Below are positions 43,114-43,499 of a stretch of 43,499 nt of DNA, piece by piece. The position numbers and the translations under genes were made by a program. The notes beneath the pieces are model-generated. The model did no database searches and was not told the origin of the DNA. It saw nothing but the letters and a program-made list of their open reading frames with translations. Location: contig JACMPK010000153.1 in assembly GCA_014377535.1 (NCBI GenBank), positions 1-43,499 on the forward strand, written 5' to 3'. Source of the DNA: Gemmatimonadaceae bacterium (GTDB taxonomy: Bacteria; Gemmatimonadota; Gemmatimonadetes; Gemmatimonadales; Gemmatimonadaceae). The first letter of the stretch is position 1. Each line of letters starts with the position of its first letter.

Positions 43114-43499
43114 GTGACTCAGCTCGCGCTCGACCAGAAGATTGCGGCGCTGCGCCGCTTTACCCGCTTCTTCGCGCAGCGGCTCGGTGCGCTCGAGGCG
43201 GGTCCGGCCGGCAGCCCCTACTCCGCCACCGAGGTGCGGGTGCTCACCGAGCTGGCGCAGTACGAACACCGCACAGTCACGGCGCTCAGCCGGAGCCTGG
43301 GGCTGGATGCCGGTTACCTGAGCCGCGTCATCCGGCGGCTCGAGACGACGGGCATCGTGATCAAGACCGCCGATTCTGCTGACAATCGCCAGCAGCCCCT
43401 CTCCCTGACCGAGTCGGGTCGCACGGAAGTCACCACGCTCGACGCAATCACCACGGCGCGCTATGCCTCCATGGTGCGCATGCTGCCCGCGCACATCCA
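43114..43499 (+). CDS. MarR-family transcriptional regulator, N-terminal part
   Basis: The frame starts at GTG 43114 and runs off the right edge (128 codons seen). The product reads MTQLALDQKIAALRRFTRFF, then the winged-helix core YSATEVRVLTELAQYEHRTV and LSRSLGLDAGYLSRVIRRLE, then a wing with TADSADNRQQPLSLTESG. The LGLDAGYLSRVIRRLE recognition helix is typical of MarR proteins fused to a C-terminal GNAT acetyltransferase; whether such a domain follows cannot be seen. The only upstream ATG (43106) runs into a stop after three codons, so GTG is the start. It is divergent from rimO. Confidence 0.85.
   Translation, partial: MTQLALDQKIAALRRFTRFFAQRLGALEAGPAGSPYSATEVRVLTELAQYEHRTVTALSRSLGLDAGYLSRVIRRLETTGIVIKTADSADNRQQPLSLTESGRTEVTTLDAITTARYASMVRMLPAHI

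Noticed and set aside
1-43499. tRNA or rRNA genes, CRISPR arrays, insertion sequences, prophage genes
   Set aside because: None of their hallmarks (T-loop sequences, regularly spaced repeats, transposase or integrase motifs) were seen while reading both strands; a tRNAscan or ISfinder run would be needed to exclude weak cases.

Overview
The window reads as a stretch of chromosome from a high-GC, Gram-negative (diderm) bacterium, most likely a member of Gemmatimonadota. The evidence is LolA, two TonB-dependent receptors (one a SusC/RagA type paired with a SusD lipoprotein), many signal peptides, no prophage or transposase, and a mix of conserved housekeeping genes with secreted catabolic genes. 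The phylum call is an inference from gene style, not from a marker tree.

Left part (1-9000): the C-terminal end of SMC; a repeat-bearing gap; a short co-directional run of an RNase Z-like metallo-beta-lactamase-fold protein, AroF-type DAHP synthase and LolA, ending at a terminator; a HipB-HipA toxin-antitoxin pair behind an AT-rich leader; a possible 55-residue ORF; a DAACS-type cation symporter; a large RluA-family pseudouridine synthase; and a two-helix membrane protein.

Middle-left (9016-15795): a tight minus-strand cluster of a secreted YncE-like beta-propeller with a Met/His-rich insert, a 32-residue single-helix microprotein, an SSS-family sodium symporter with a long loop insert, and an exported amidohydrolase. 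It is divergent from a secreted Ig-domain plus LVIVD-propeller protein. This is the best candidate for an undescribed system: capture, import and hydrolysis of an unknown small molecule.

Middle (16108-29238): a SusD/SusC pair divergent from an S9-type serine hydrolase. Next come four co-directional genes for sugar use: a DUF1080/3-keto-disaccharide hydrolase, a xylose-isomerase-like TIM barrel, a sugar-porter MFS transporter and a PfkB kinase. A divergent second TonB-dependent receptor follows. The DUF1080 plus TIM-barrel pair suggests a 3-keto-glycoside route.

Right part (29359-43499): a long minus-strand housekeeping run (prfA, prmC, ylbF-like, tmk, ctpA-like protease, DUF2520 protein, exported alkaline-phosphatase-fold protein), often with 4-nt stop/start overlaps. 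A small secreted protein lies between divergent and convergent neighbours. A second minus-strand run carries rimO, hemL, a SpoIID-like lipoprotein, a Gfo/Idh/MocA oxidoreductase and a DUF4105 membrane protein. Divergent from rimO is the start of a MarR-type regulator whose promoter overlaps a 12-bp inverted repeat. No tRNA, rRNA, CRISPR array or insertion sequence was seen.
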